Shown: positions 37,690 through 49,563 of the stretch, piece by piece | Layout: each line of letters opens with the position of its first letter | Numbering within the stretch: the stretch's first letter is position 1 | Assembly (NCBI GenBank): GCA_032358165.1 | Contig: JAALGY010000062.1 | Span: 682,001-746,000, forward strand | DNA from: Diplosphaera chodatii | Taxonomy: Eukaryota > Chlorophyta > Trebouxiophyceae > Prasiolales > Stichococcaceae | Length of the DNA stretch: 64,000 nucleotides | Direction: 5' to 3' | Program-made: the position numbers and the translations under genes | The notes under the pieces: generated by a model | Databases searched by the model: none | What the model was told of the DNA's origin: nothing | What the model saw: the letters and a program-made list of their open reading frames with translations, nothing else

Positions 37690-40600
37690 TTAGTTGCCGA
37701 CTCCTGCACTGTCTCCGGACGAGCTATCATCGTCACTGCCGTACCCTGCCGCCAAGTCTGAAAGCCGCTCCTGTGCCTCTGCAATGTCCTCGCGTCCGAT
37801 GCCCCAAGCTTGGAGCACTGCCCTGCCCGCAGCCGACCCTGCAGACGCAGCCCATATGCTGAGCTGCACCTGACTGATGCAAGCCAAGCCCAATGCACGT
37901 CATGTCCCGAAAGCTCAAATGCATGGTCCGGTGCAACACAGGCGTAGTGGATCTGCGGCACACATAGTGGTAGTGGATCGGCCTGTCCAGGGTGATGTGC
38001 GACGTGAAAACTGATCAAGATGCTCACCTGCAGCGCTGGCCAGCTGGTGCCGCTGCTGCTGCAGCACCTCCCGGAACTGTGCGTCGGCCGCCAGCCGCGT
38101 GAGCTCCGGCACCGACACCACCGCGTCTGATGCGTGGCCGGTGGCTGGCGTGCCGTTGTTTGCCGGGCGGTGCGGCTGCTGCTGCTGATGCGGCTGTGGC
38201 TGGCTGTGGCTGAAAGAGCTGCCATAGTGCGCCACAGTGGTCCCAAATAAACGTGGGAATGGCAGCGGCACCGGCATTGGCAAAGGCACCACGCATCGCT
38301 GCTGTACGCACCGCACGCCTTCACAAAGACGTGTTCAACCGTCAACAGCCACCATGGTGAGCCAATGGCAGGTGACCTGATTGTCAGACTGATCTCTGTT
38401 TGATCGACTTGAAGCGGGTGTTGATGCTTCCTTGACATTCTGCACATGTTCACGGTGATGCTGCCATTCCATGACCACACCTTCTGCTAGCAAGCTGGCA
38501 TCGAGGGCTGCCGCCGCCTGCGGGACTGCCGCCGGCCGACTGCCATGGCGTGCGCCTCGCAATGTGACGGACTCTGCTGTTGTGTGCTGCGAGCCCGGCC
38601 TGCGAACAGGCCACGCACGACCGCATGGTCGACTGACCCCACAGTGCGTACATGCTGATATCCAGGTAATGTTCCACCACTCAGGGACCTCTCAGCGTCT
38701 CGACATGTCCATTCCGGTCTGAGACGCAACCCTGATTATGCTGTGGCCCAGGGCCTGCTGCTGGTTCTGCCTGCACCTGATGCCGGGTGTCCAGGGCTGC
38801 GCTGCCTGTGTCAGGCTGGCTGAGCGCGGCTGCGGGCGCTGCTGGCTGTTCCCCGCGCGCTGGTCCTGCTGGGCTGCAGCCGCCTGCACAGCCACAGCAC
38901 TGCTTGCTCGGGGTGCAAGTCAACACAATGCGTCTGCTTGATTGGCAGCCGTCTGTTGTGCAGTGTCATTCGTCCAGTGTGCTGCCAGCCCATCAGAGGC
39001 TTGCGCTGGTGCAACGAGCATGCAGTGGACCATACTCGCAGCCACCATTTGTAGGCAGTACCAGGGACGGTAGACAAAGGGGTGGCAGCGCTTGTAAGGT
39101 AAATGAACACGATGCACGTCGCTGATGTGACGCTGGTGTGCTGATTACCTGGGGGTCGGGCGGCAGGTCGGGTGCCGGCAGCGCAACACGCAGCGCCGCC
39201 AACCCGCTGGCCTGCCCACCCTGCAGCAGCCGCGCAAGTGACTGCAGGTCCGTCGAGCCTGCACACCACGTTGTAGCCATGTCAGCAAACCCTAACGAGA
39301 CGCAGGAGGCATGGCCGCCGCAGCTGACTGGCTGGCCAGCAGCTGTGGCACTGTCAGATTATGTTTGCTGCTCCTGCAAGCATGGATGAGCAGCCTGCAC
39401 CGGGCAGGCTGTGCTATGCCCGCATGAGCAAGCAGTGAGCAACCACTGAGCAGCACAGTGCTACCTGTCGGCTGGCCGAGGGGCCCAGCTGGCGGCGGCA
39501 CCCGCAGGCGCCAGGGCAGCGTGGCGCAATCCAGCGCCGCCGCAACCGCGCCGCTGGCTGAGAATGCATCTGCAAGCGGCAGCGCCAGATGCGGAGCCTG
39601 CATGGCCAGGGCAGCATACTCAATGCTCATTGGCGTGAGGCCCGTGCTACGTGCTGCACCCCGTGTCAGGGTCCCCCCAATTTGTCGATGCAAAGCTGTG
39701 GCTAACGGAGAACTTTCACACCTGCCCAGCAGCCTTGCAAAACCTGTTGTTCCGTCACTTGGTCCAATCTCGAGCCTCAACAACACTTCCAGGCTGTGCC
39801 ACCTGAGCTTGCGATGCGGGGGGCGCCACGGCACTACACACGCTGGCCAGGTGCGCGAGGTCTGCGTAGGACAGCGCCTCTGATATCTGCCATCGCCGCA
39901 ATGCCATTGCACCTTCTGGCTGCACAGTGGAAGACGGCAAGTGAGCATTCACAGCGGTGACGGCACACAGAAGGCAATGCAGGAGTTTGCCGTGTGCGAT
40001 GAAATGGTGTCATCATCTGCAAGCCACCTGGGCAAAGGATGAGGACATGCAGCATGTCGTTCCGGAAGAACGACATGTCGCACAAGGAAGAACGACATGT
40101 CGCATGTCGTTCCGGGCTCACACAGAACGTGCCATAATAGGTCGGACACGGTATGGCTGTACGGCACACGCACCACCCAGAAACTGGGCACAAGCTCCTC
40201 TACTCTGAGCTTCGAGTACAGGTGCGTCTAGAACGTCAACAACAACTTCTTACTCACTGTTGCAGGGTTGGCGGTGCAGGCCGCCTGGCGGCGGGCGCAC
40301 CACAGCAGCACGGGGGACCCGGCGTACTCGTCCTGCAGCCCCTGCAGCAGCTCGGCGGTGGGGGCGCCCCAGCCGCCCAGGTCGTCAGCAATGCACTGGA
40401 AGCCCTGCAGGGTGGCGAAGCGCCTTGGCTGGGATGGTGGTGCACCAGGTTGTGCGCTGCCTGTTGTGCCATGTGCCACCACGATGTCAGCACCACCACC
40501 TCCGCTGGCGACACCACTGTTGAGCGGAAACATGCTCTGCCCTGCCTGCTATTATGCCTGAATTTTTCCGGTACAGCTTGAGGCAACGATTGCGTCTGAC

Positions 40601-41984
40601 ATGTGGAGCCGATTGCAGACCTGCAGCGAGTCGCAGTCCTCTGCGAAGAAGCGCACGCGGTCCAGCACCTCCTCCCGGGCCTCCTCCCCATGCAGCAGGT
40701 CGACCGGGGGCTGGTACCCGTCCAGCTGCGCGACGCCATGCCACACGCCCGGCACCTGGTACACGCTCTTCGGGTGCAGCACCACCTGCGGGAGCCGTGG
40801 GTCCTGCCTTGACATGCTGCCCTCGACCAAGGGTCCCATGTCATGCTCATCCGCATCCGGCTTTGGAGCGCCGACCGCAGGCGTCAGCGCATCTGGCAGG
40901 GCGGGTGCGCAAGTGCAGGCCTGGCCTCGGCGGTCCAAAGGGCACCTTCATGTAGTCGGTCCAGTAGCGCACGCCGCCGGGCGCCTTCAGATCAGCGGCC
41001 GCCGCCTCCAGGACGCTTGGCCCCGCGGCTGCCTCCGCTGCCGCGCCCGTGTCTGCAGGGACACAGTTGCTCCCAACATGATTCTTGCCATGCTGCACGT
41101 GTCGTGCACTGCTATATACAGCATACGCTGCACACAGCCGATTGCTGGGTGCATGCCCGGAGCATTGCGTCGGAGGCACACTCGCTATCAGTGATCATGA
41201 TGCGCTGCCAAGGGTGCAGACCTTCGAAGGGTGCGTCTGTTTCCCAGTCCAGCTGCTGCACGAATCCCGAGCGCGGGATGAGCTCCGCGCGGTGCACCTC
41301 CTGCCGCCCCTGCCATGTGTCCAGAGGCGCGGCCGCATCGGCTGCAGGGTGGGTGCCAGTGGCGGTGGCGCCTGCAGTCCATGTGGCAGAGGCGCAGCGT
41401 CTTGACGGCACACGTGTTCAGCAGACTCTGTCATGAGGAGCCTTGTTGCGCTGCACGTTGGCGTTGATGCAGCCACATGGCAAGCTGCCACAGAGGGTGG
41501 GCCAAAGGGCTGAAAGGCGCACCGCCGAGGCTGCCAGAGACGTCCAGCAGCACCACCCGTGGCGTGTAGTGCAGGGAACCCTGAATGGCATGTCATCACA
41601 TAACATGACAATGAAATTGAACGATGCATGACGCATGCAAACCGGCCATTGGCCGGACCGATCAACGTGCATGCGGTTGACTATGACGGTGGCTTGGTAC
41701 CTGCCGCGCGCCCGGCGTGAGCCGGAAGAGCACGTCTGCATCAATGTATGTGCCGTAGGCGCGGCCCACGTCTGTTTCAGCAAGTCCAAGGGCCTCGTCC
41801 TGCGCGTTCACACAACCACATTCGATTGCAGTGCAGTTGATGTGTGTGTGCGCATCTGGTGGGACTGATGCACTTCAGCTTTCAGACGTATCGTGGTGCA
41901 CCAGAATCACACCTGGATATTCCAGTAGTGTGCTCCTATGTAGTTGGCAAAGCTGCCTGTCTGCAGCGTGATCACCTCCCTCAT
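37690..41984 (-). CDS. MSTO1: Misato/DML1 homolog (tubulin-related mitochondrial distribution protein)
   Basis: Misato proteins share partial tubulin/FtsZ similarity and influence mitochondrial distribution and morphology. Exon 1 (41913-41984) encodes the family start MREVITLQTGSFANYIGAHY followed by WNIQ. Then 41701-41799 (DVLFRLTPGARQ), 41457-41580 (TPRVVLLDVSGSLG), 41182-41371 (FVQQLDWETDAPF, WQRIMITDSE), exons around 40580-41045 (RYWTDYMKVPFGPP, HPKSVYQVPGVW, VRFFAEDCDSLQ), 40258-40404 (GFQCIADDLGGWG, LQDEYAG), several between 38000 and 39950 (SEALSYADLAHLA, ALDCATLPWRL, LARLLQGG, VPFPRLF-like FPRLFG) and 37690-37869 with the stop. Motif order follows the family. Boundaries between 40405 and 41181 and in the C-terminal third are not resolved. 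Confidence 0.8.
40053..40112. repeat. two adjacent perfect hairpins built from one 10-mer
   Basis: The decamer CATGTCGTTC and its complement GAACGACATG occur as 40053-40062 (+), 40068-40077 (complement), 40090-40099 (complement) and 40103-40112 (+), making stem-loops with loops of 5 and 3 bases. They lie in an intron of the Misato gene. Confidence 0.9.
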
Positions 41985-42415
41985 GTGTCCAGTTGCGGAT
42001 GCATGCAAGCAGGCAGGGTGCAATGGCCCGGCAACCAATCAGATGCCTCAACTTTAGTTTCACTGGATCACAGTTTCCACGCTGCTGTCATGCATGCCTA
42101 GCTTTGCAAGCCACCAATGGTCACACTGCACGTACCTGACTGGCGGTGTCGGAGTTGCATTTGTGGCAGCCCTCAGACCGTGGCACCTGGCCACCCTGAG
42201 GGTTTAGAAGGTCAGACCAGACACGTCAGCGTCGATAGGCCGCAACAGATCACAGACCACGTCTCCGCAACTTGCTGTGCACGGCGTGATCGAGCGATCT
42301 GCACGTTTCCGCTGCAAGTCACACAGCTCCCAACGCCGGCCATCCGTTGCGCACCGTCGCAAGTGCAGTGTTTGCTGACCCACGCCACTCGGGCTACCTT
42401 GCAACTACAGGGCAA

Positions 42416-42829
42416 ATGGCAGCGGCATTAGGGCTCGCGGCCCAGGCGTCCCTTGGCACCCAGCCGTTTGTCCCACACAGCACCAGCAGCGCCCGGCGCG
42501 GGCGCAGCCGGTGCACCTGCAGCGCCGTGGCAGAGCCACCGCCTCGGTTGGCACGAGCAGCGCTGTCCTCCTCAGACCACTCCGGCAGCATGGACTCTGG
42601 CAGTGTGGCCGACTCGTCGGGCCTGTTCTGCATCTGGCCGCGCTTTGAGGCCATGCAACAGGCCAGCGGCTTCGGCCGGGCAGCCCAGGCAGCGTCGCCA
42701 GCTCAGCAGCGTGTTTCTGCAGCCATTGAAGCTCTGGCAGGCGTCTTCACCGATGGGCCGGTGTCCACGCAAAGCGAGCAGGAGCCGTACGTAGCTGAGC
42801 GCTGGCGGTACCAGGGCTTGCGGCTATGA
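42416..42829 (+). CDS. possible small plastid-targeted protein, unassigned
   Basis: An uninterrupted frame of 137 codons from ATG 42416 to TGA 42829. The first 40 residues are rich in Ala, Ser, Thr and Arg with no acidic residues (…SSARRGRSRCTC…), like a chloroplast transit peptide. The mature part contains IWPRFEAMQQASGFG and a helical, alanine-rich segment. I do not recognise a family. It is divergent to Misato, about 430 bases from its ATG, and converges on the mTERF gene. The frame also stays open upstream, so a spliced 5' exon is possible. Confidence 0.45.
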   Translation: MAAALGLAAQASLGTQPFVPHSTSSARRGRSRCTCSAVAEPPPRLARAALSSSDHSGSMDSGSVADSSGLFCIWPRFEAMQQASGFGRAAQAASPAQQRVSAAIEALAGVFTDGPVSTQSEQEPYVAERWRYQGLRL

Positions 42830-43316
42830 GACTACAGGAGCGCCCACCAAGACTGGGAACTGGAAATGCAATTTTGCGGCATGCACCTCGTAGGCATGGT
42901 TCTCCGGCTCATGGACACTTTGCGTTGTACACCGCGCCTGCGGGCTGTCGGTGCAAAGACGTCCATAGTCTTGCAGCGATTTCACTGGGCTTCAGCAGCG
43001 CGTGCTGGTATTGCAGTTGCCTCACTCTTGGATGCACTTGCACACAGTGGTGTGAGAGGTGCAGAACCTTCCTGTGTACAACAGTCTGTTCACGAACTTC
43101 GTTTGGCAGGCACAACACTGTATTCTCTGACTGCTAGATTGTTTGGCGTGCTGGGTAATGTGGCAATGTGTGGCGATGAGGCGGCTATACTACCCCACGA
43201 TGATGTGTCATACAGTGCACCAACAGTTGGCAGCAAGTTGGCACAGACTGTTGTCAAACAGCCCAATGCTGGTGATGATCTGATGGGCAGCTCCCTCAAG
43301 CACATGCTCCACTCAA

Positions 43317-44664
43317 TCAGATGGTGGTCGCCAGCATCTCCTCTATCTGCTCCATGGTGTTGCCCCCCTCTTTGAGGTACTCCACAATGCGCTGCACACA
43401 GGAGGCACGCAGCAGCTGCATGTTTGCACGTCAATCTACTGGTACGCATCACAACATTGGCCAGACGCATCCTGCAGCGGACCAAACTTAGAGCACTCTG
43501 AGATAGAGCATAGCAAGGCGGATGCATGGGATACCTGCACATTGTCCCGCAGGCTGAGTCCCAGCAAGCTGGGCCGCCGCACCACGACTGCCAGCGGGTC
43601 CCGGATGCCCAGGTCCCGCAGGCCGTCCAAGAACGGTTGCAGCTGCTCTGCCGGGCTGTAGCTGACCACTGGCGGGTGCTCCAACACCACCTGTCGTTTG
43701 TCAACCAGGACCGTGATGAAGACCACAGCACAGTCTTGAGGATGTTCAGAATGTGGCAGCATGATGGATGCTCTAACGACTAGCCGCTCCTGTGTCATGT
43801 GCACACACTGGGCCTGATGCCGCCCCACCTCCTTGACCTGCTGGTCGCTGAGCCCCAGTGACTTGAGGTAATCAATCACTGGCCTGATGTCATCGTCAAC
43901 GCTCAGGAGCCGTGCCTGAAAGATTAAATGCCAGTTTGGGTCTGGTGGTTCAACCGCGCAGGCTGCAATCTGGATAGAACATTCAGCGCCACTGCCACAG
44001 GTAATGGTGTACTCCTCACGCTTGCATTCGACGCCCGCAGCTTGTTTTGATGGTCTGCGAACAGGCTGTTGGGGTTCATTGCGATGTCTAAAACCTGTGC
44101 AGCATTGGCACATACCTCAGTCCTGCAATGCCTGGCTTCTCCATTGCACAGGCTAGCGACTGCAGATGAAGGCACTGCGTGGGTGCAGGGGTGGAAGTGC
44201 GCCGTAGGCGTAGCATTCGCACACGCGTCTCAGCATGGCTCGCGTCACCTACCCGTGTCAGCTCGGTCTGGCTGTCAATGCCGAGGGTGCGCAGGTATGC
44301 CGCCCCGGCCCGATACGCCTGGTCCCGCTTCTCGTCCCGTGTCAGCCTGATGGCTGCAGCAATGACATGCAGTTCGTCAGCTGCTCGAGGCCACCATCGC
44401 GTGCGAGCCGTTTATACCTGCATTGCGGCTGCAGCGGTGCAGCCGGATTCCATGCAGCACGCCGGACCCACCCTGCTCGATGACAGAACCAGTGGGAGCG
44501 GCGCTGCAGGGAGCCGTTCTGGATTGCGTTGCGTGTCTGAAAGGAGCTGGCAACACTTGTTGTGGCTGTACAGGGCTGCTCGCGCTGTGGCGCATGCCCA
44601 TGTTGCCGCTGGCTGCTGTCTGTTTGCTGCTATAGAATGCGCCTGAGGCAGCAGACTGGGACAT
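43317..44664 (-). CDS. mTERF family protein, organelle-targeted
   Basis: Mitochondrial/plastid transcription termination factor family: helical-repeat nucleic-acid-binding proteins of organelle gene expression. Six exons close in phase: 44418-44664, 44253-44353, 44020-44094, 43829-43915, 43535-43690, 43317-43391; 246 residues, short for the family. The ATG at 44664 begins a Ser/Ala/Gln/Arg-rich presequence of about 80 residues. Repeats show VIDYLKSLGLSDQQVKE, LEHPPVVSYSPAEQLQP, LRDLGIRD and VVRRPSLLGLSLRDNVQ, then RIVEYLKEGG. The pattern of P-x-(L/V)-x-x-Y/L followed by a helix pair is the mTERF repeat. Two to three repeats are visible. Direction of targeting (plastid or mitochondrion) is not decided. 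Confidence 0.8.
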
Positions 44665-45305
44665 CTGTGCTCTAACTGCTGTTGTTGCCAGACCACACGT
44701 GCAGCAGTGGGACTGCAGGCATCCTGCGAGGGTCATGCTTGAATACCCGAAGGACTGGCAGGTATGGACACGCCCCACGTGTCAGTCTGAGGACGGCGCA
44801 GCTCGCGTTCCTACTGACGGTCCTCGGAAGTGTAGCACATGTATGTACGCAGCATCAGGTGCCCAGCTGCCCACGCAAACGCACAAAGCGGGGACCTGCT
44901 CCAATGCCGTGGACCTGTGATAGGAACTCGAAAGGCAGGGGAATTGCAGCCCATTGGACAACTGCCTATTAGTTGATCTGCCCTTTCATGTGGCCCACTT
45001 GGCACAGCAGCTCGAGCCCAGCAGCGGCATGTGCAATGCTGCTGCTACTGTGCACTTTCAGGTCTACAGACAGTGACTCAACAACTTCATTCATTAAGAG
45101 CATAGCATGCTGGCCCAAACTGCAACGTATTCCGGAGTCTGCTTGAGGTACGAAGCGCATCATTCGTTGCAAGGCAACGTCGGAACATGCTGCATAAGCA
45201 TGGCAATGCTGTTCCCCGTCACGGCCAAGTTACACGTGTTTCCGATGACAGTTGTCACAAGTGTGCTTGGTGTTGTGGTGCCTGCATGCTCGACCTGTGC
45301 ACTGC
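44665..45305. other. intergenic region with mTERF promoter
   Basis: Holds the mTERF 5' region and the 3' UTR of the secreted protein gene on the same strand. No further gene seen. Confidence 0.4.
45230..45234 (-). terminator. TGTAA polyadenylation signal
   Basis: TGTAA on the minus strand, about 75 bases beyond the stop of the secreted protein gene. Confidence 0.5.
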
Positions 45306-45842
45306 TCAAAAGCCGCAGCAGCGGCGCAGGGTGCCGTTGAGGGCAGCAGTCTTGCAGCGCGAGTCGGCATTGGAGTCTGAGGAGGAGGCCTCGCCAATCT
45401 CGCGGCCCTTCAGGTTGTTGAACAGGTCCATGCTCCTCTCGGCGGTGGGACCTGGGTTGGAGTTCTCGTGATTGTTTGCGACCTCAGCTGCCTGGCCGCG
45501 GCCGATGCGACGGGTCATCAGAGCGTTCCAGAAGCAGTGGCGGAAGGCATCGCCACGACCGTTGTGCAGACTTGCGCGGGTCCAGGTGCCGGCGTTGGCA
45601 TAGGCCACGGCGCGGTCGCTGGCCTGCGTGGCTGCACCACGAGCCTTGGCGCAGTCAAACGGCCCGACGCTGAAAACACACGAGAAGATCTCTCCAACAT
45701 CGTTATAATACTGCTCCAGCTCGCGCCCGTTGTTCGCGAGCTCGGTGTCCTCCTCGATGGGGAGCTGACGACTGGCTGTTGCAGACGGCAGCAGCGCGCA
45801 TGCCAGCAGAGCGACCGCGATCGCGATCGAGAACCTCGCCAT
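45306..45842 (-). CDS. small secreted DUF6973-like protein, intronless
   Basis: A single-exon gene of 178 codons from ATG 45842. The N-terminus MARFSIAIAVALLACALL followed by ...TAS is a clear signal peptide, so the product is secreted or vacuolar. The body contains GRGDAFRHCFWNALM, ANNHENSN and MDLFNNLKGREIG. That series, D-A-F-R-H-x-x-W-N-A, then a His/Glu pair, then MDL(Y/F)NN..GR, is the pattern I recall for DUF6973, a domain common in bacterial secreted proteins and of unknown function. Cysteines near both ends (SCVF, DCAK, RCK, RCCGF) suggest disulfides. The lack of introns in this intron-rich region may indicate acquisition by transfer or retroposition. Confidence 0.75.
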   Translation of the reverse strand: MARFSIAIAVALLACALLPSATASRQLPIEEDTELANNGRELEQYYNDVGEIFSCVFSVGPFDCAKARGAATQASDRAVAYANAGTWTRASLHNGRGDAFRHCFWNALMTRRIGRGQAAEVANNHENSNPGPTAERSMDLFNNLKGREIGEASSSDSNADSRCKTAALNGTLRRCCGF

Positions 45843-46279
45843 GTTGCAACACAGACAAAGCACACGAACGACAAGTCTGTGTGAAACTGATGAATGCGCA
45901 AAATGGTTGTGCGACGCATCTGGCCAGGCCAGCTTCCGATGCCGTTGGCTCGTGCAGCAGTACAGATGACTGAAGGTGCCCCCTGCATGGCACAATTCTG
46001 ATCACATGCGTTGATGCTCTGCAATGGTGGAGTACATCACCTGCACTCAGTTTCTCACGCCCGATGTATCATATGCCTCTCCTGCATCTGGTTCAGCGCA
46101 GTTCCAAGTGATATCAAAGCTCGGCTCGATACTTGCCCAGCAGCCTTGCAAACCCCGCTGTTGCACACGCACGCGGAGTATTGCTGAAGTGTCCACTTGG
46201 GTTGTCTCAACAGGTAGCAGCATCCATCCTGCTGCCAATTGTCGAACAGGTCGAGCAATGACAGTGGTGATAACGCGTG
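45843..46279. promoter_or_regulatory. intergenic region upstream of the secreted protein gene
   Basis: About 440 bases between the secreted-protein ATG and the end of the Rad7-like gene, both minus strand. No gene or strong element seen. Confidence 0.4.
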
Positions 46280-46284
46280 TTACA
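46280..46284 (-). terminator. TGTAA polyadenylation signal
   Basis: TGTAA on the minus strand about 37 bases past the stop of the Rad7-like gene. Confidence 0.5.
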
Positions 46285-46320
46285 CCGCTCTCCCTCCTAT
46301 TGGTGCAACCGTGGGTCCAG

Positions 46321-49300
46321 TCAGGCGCAGCAGATGATGTCGTTGGCACCATGGACAGCCAGAGTATCGTTGGAGTGCCCCTCCAGGAAGGTGCGCGTGG
46401 CGGAGGAGCACCCAAACATCGCCAGCTGCTGCAGCTGCGGGCAGCTGTCGGCCAGCAGGCCCAGTGACGCGTCGTCCAGCTGGCGGCAGAAGGACACGTC
46501 CAGTCGCTCCAGCCGGTCCCTGCGCAACACAGGGTTTAGGGTTACAAATGTGCAGCGCTTAGATGGAAAGCAGGCCCACGGCCGCTCAGGGACCGTATGC
46601 AGACGTCAAGGTGCCTGTTGCCATGGGGAAACTCAACAGATCTTGGGCTGAGGGTGGCCGCAGAGGGAGGCATTGCTGCGCACTTGCAAGCGGTGGCGAG
46701 CGCCTTGATGGTGGCCGGCCCGACCTCCGGCACGGCCGACACATCGAGCGCCTCCAGGCTGCCGTGCGCTGCCACCGCTGCCACCGCCTCGTCGCTGACC
46801 CGGCTGCACTCCCGCAACGACAGCTCCTGCACATGATGGCACACATGACGCCTGGCAACCTGGAACCGCTGCTTGCCATGCATGGCATGTCGCCGCCAGG
46901 CTGCTCACACGCATGGCTGAGCCATGCCTAGACACGGTTGTGTCCTGCATATACCTGCATGCCGCACAAGCTAAAAGAACCATGATCAAACAAGGCCTCA
47001 CCCGCAGGCGGCGGCAGGACGCTGCGATGGCGGCGAGGCCGACCTCGGTGACCTTCCGGCAGCTGTCCAGGCGCAGCACCTCCAGGTCGGGGTTGCCCGC
47101 AGCCAGGGCCGCCACGCCAGCGTTCGACACCCCGGCACACCTGGCACACAGTAGCTCAGAATTTTGGTGTATATACGAACACCGGGTAGGGGCAGGTCGT
47201 CCAAGCTCTGATCATACAGTGCTAGATTTTGCGGAACGCAACGCTTCCAGGCTGCCAAGTGCATCCAATCAGGGTCTGCAAGCACACATCGCCGGTCCTT
47301 TGCAGCATGGGATTGGCAGGTGCGGGTGCACACTACACGAGCGTCCAGCAGGCCGTGCACCTCGGTGTAGGGCGAGCTGCAAGGCTACATTTAGGGTTTC
47401 AGGGTTGCAGGGTGGACTCACCGGCACAGGGACACCTCCCGCAGCGGCGCCGCGAGCGCCGCCTCTGACAGCAGCGCATCCGTGACCTCCAGGTTGCCGC
47501 TGAGGTTGAGCACCCGCAGCTTGGGCAGCCCGGTGAGCGCGTAGCCCAGGCTGTCGGCGCCGATGCCGCGGCACTCCTCCAGGTCCAGGATCTCTAGTGA
47601 GGGCACAAGCGTGGGCAGCTGCTCAACGATCTCCCCCGTCAGCTTGTTGCCCTGCGGCAGCCGCAGCTCTGTGAGCGATGGCGCCGCGCGCAGGATGCGG
47701 CCCAGGGCGCCATCCGTCAGCCGGTACGCGCCCCCTAAGATGAGCGACCGCAGCTCGGCCAGCGGCGCCGCCGCCGCCAGGGCCGCCGCGGCCTCGTCGC
47801 CGAAGGGCCGCCCGCAGAAGCGCAGCTCCAGGCGCTCCAGCCTGTCGATTTGAAAGCAGCACACTGGAAGGCTATCAGGTTCACGTCGCCTGTAATACGC
47901 TGGACAAGATGAGGATGACGACAGGTCGCCTGTCATTGCAGCTGCACGAGGCTTCGTGTATAAGCTAGGGGCTTCAAGAGCCCGCAGCACCTGCAAACAG
48001 CCTGGTCAATGACTGCGGTCGCTGCCGTGCCATTCAGTGCTGAATGCCCAGGTGTTGCGCTGCAATGTCACACCTGGGGGTTGCACAGTCCTGTAGCGCG
48101 GCCGCTAATGCAGCTGGCTCCAGGCGCGTGCAGTCGGGCAGCACCACCTCGCTGGGCGCGCCCTCTGTGAACAGGCGCGCTGCATCCGCCGACATGCGCC
48201 TCTGCTGTCCCACTGTTGCCGCCAGCTGCACCTGCAGCAGAGCGCAACAACTGTGCCGACACTGGACTGTGCCAGGCATAGCAGACAGTCTGTCCAGAAG
48301 GCCGTATGGGTTCAGCTAGATCCAGTGTGTGACAGGCGGAGGAGGCGAGCAAGGACAAGAGTGCCTTGGCTTTCATGATCGCAATAGCTTCAATTCCTCT
48401 TTGGTCCAGCGCCTCTCCGCCGCACCAGCGTCATGCACGATCAAGCAGCTACAGCGAAAAGTCGAGCAGCAAAAGCTCGCATCAAGCTCACCTTGATGGC
48501 GTCCGGCAGGCCCCACAGCGACTCCACATCATCGATGTACTCGGCAACGAGCTCGAGGCACATATCAAACAGCGGCTTGACCGCACATTGCGCCATGCGG
48601 GGAGCGGCACCCGGCTGGCGGCTGGGCGTCCACGCTGGCACCTGGAAATCATAAACAAGTGGACCATGCCAACACACTGACAGGAACCGTGGTGTGGCTG
48701 ATGACAAGCAGCAAGTTAAGGGTCATCTTCATTACATTGTCAGCAGGCAACAGTCTCCTTGCTCAAGTCAGCAGCAGCAGCAGGGCGTACCTCCTCCCGA
48801 TCCTGTGCAGCGCCGGCGTCCTTCAGGATCTTCTCAGTTCGGGCCGCCATGGCTGCGGCCCGGCCCTGCACCAGCTGCCGCGCGCTGGCGAATGGACCCA
48901 GCTCCCTGGCCTGCACGTGACACCGCGCCTGTCGGTCCTCACTTCCTCAAACCAAGGTGCACGTTCCCGTTGCCACGAGCTGCATCTGGCATGCTGATGA
49001 CAGAGGGCCACTGCCGCACCGTTTGCCCGCCTGTCTGCACGTTGTCCTCGTCCTCATCGCCGGCGTCGGCATAGTGCGCAAAGTGTGCTGCCCGCCTGCG
49101 GAACATCATGCGTATTTGGTGCAGCTTGAGTGGCGTATGTGAACATGCTATGCACTGCATGGTTTCAAACATGTTGCATTGGCCCAGACTGGGGCCTGAC
49201 TGCACCCGACCATGCGCACACATGTTGCACATCTTCCATACACACAGCATTTCACCTCCTTGCAGCAGTGTGCGCCGCTGTGCGCCTGGCGGGTCCCGCA

Positions 49301-49563
49301 GGCCTGGCCGCAGCGTTGCCATTCCTGGCGCGTGCTTGAGCAGGGCCGCCGCCCTTGGCCTGGTCAGCCTGCGCCATGGCTTCGAGCTGCTCAGCTGAAC
49401 CGTTTGCGGGCGGTTGCGCAGCTGCTGCGGCCGCCGGCTGCACACCAGAGGGACCCGCTTCATCCGCATCAGGCTGGGCATCGCTGGCCCCGCTGCGTGA
49501 GCGCTTTGCTGCTGCCCCGCCTTCGGCCGCCGGACCGCGTTTGCTGCCTGCTCCACGCGCCAT
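46321..49563 (-). CDS. Rad7-like leucine-rich-repeat protein
   Basis: Related to yeast Rad7 (global-genome nucleotide excision repair) and its plant LRR homologs. Exon 1 (49256-49563, ATG 49563) is a low-complexity tail with a basic KRSRSG nuclear-type patch. Then 48953-49095 (RRAAHFAHYAD, DEDED), 48791-48910 (helical), 48492-48641 (PLFDMCLELVAEYIDDVESL), 48087-48231 (PSEVVLPDCTRLEP), an LRR exon about 47422-47841, 47002-47140, 46684-46826 and 46321-46519. LRR units such as LEILDLEECRGIG, LRVLNLSGNLEVTD, LEVLRLDSCRKVTE, LSLRECSRVSDEAV and LERLDVSFCRQLDD are clear. The RAAHFAH segment and the short acidic linker before the repeats match the Rad7 group rather than a typical F-box LRR; no F-box is visible. 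One junction near 48087/47841 is unresolved. Confidence 0.72.

Noticed and set aside
42866..43375. 169-codon plus-strand frame after the small plastid protein
   Set aside because: It overlaps the last mTERF exon on the other strand, has no motif, and no splice link to 42416-42829 is needed.
46321..49563. typical F-box/LRR protein
   Set aside because: No F-box is visible; the RAAHFAH segment and acidic linker before the LRRs fit the Rad7 group better.
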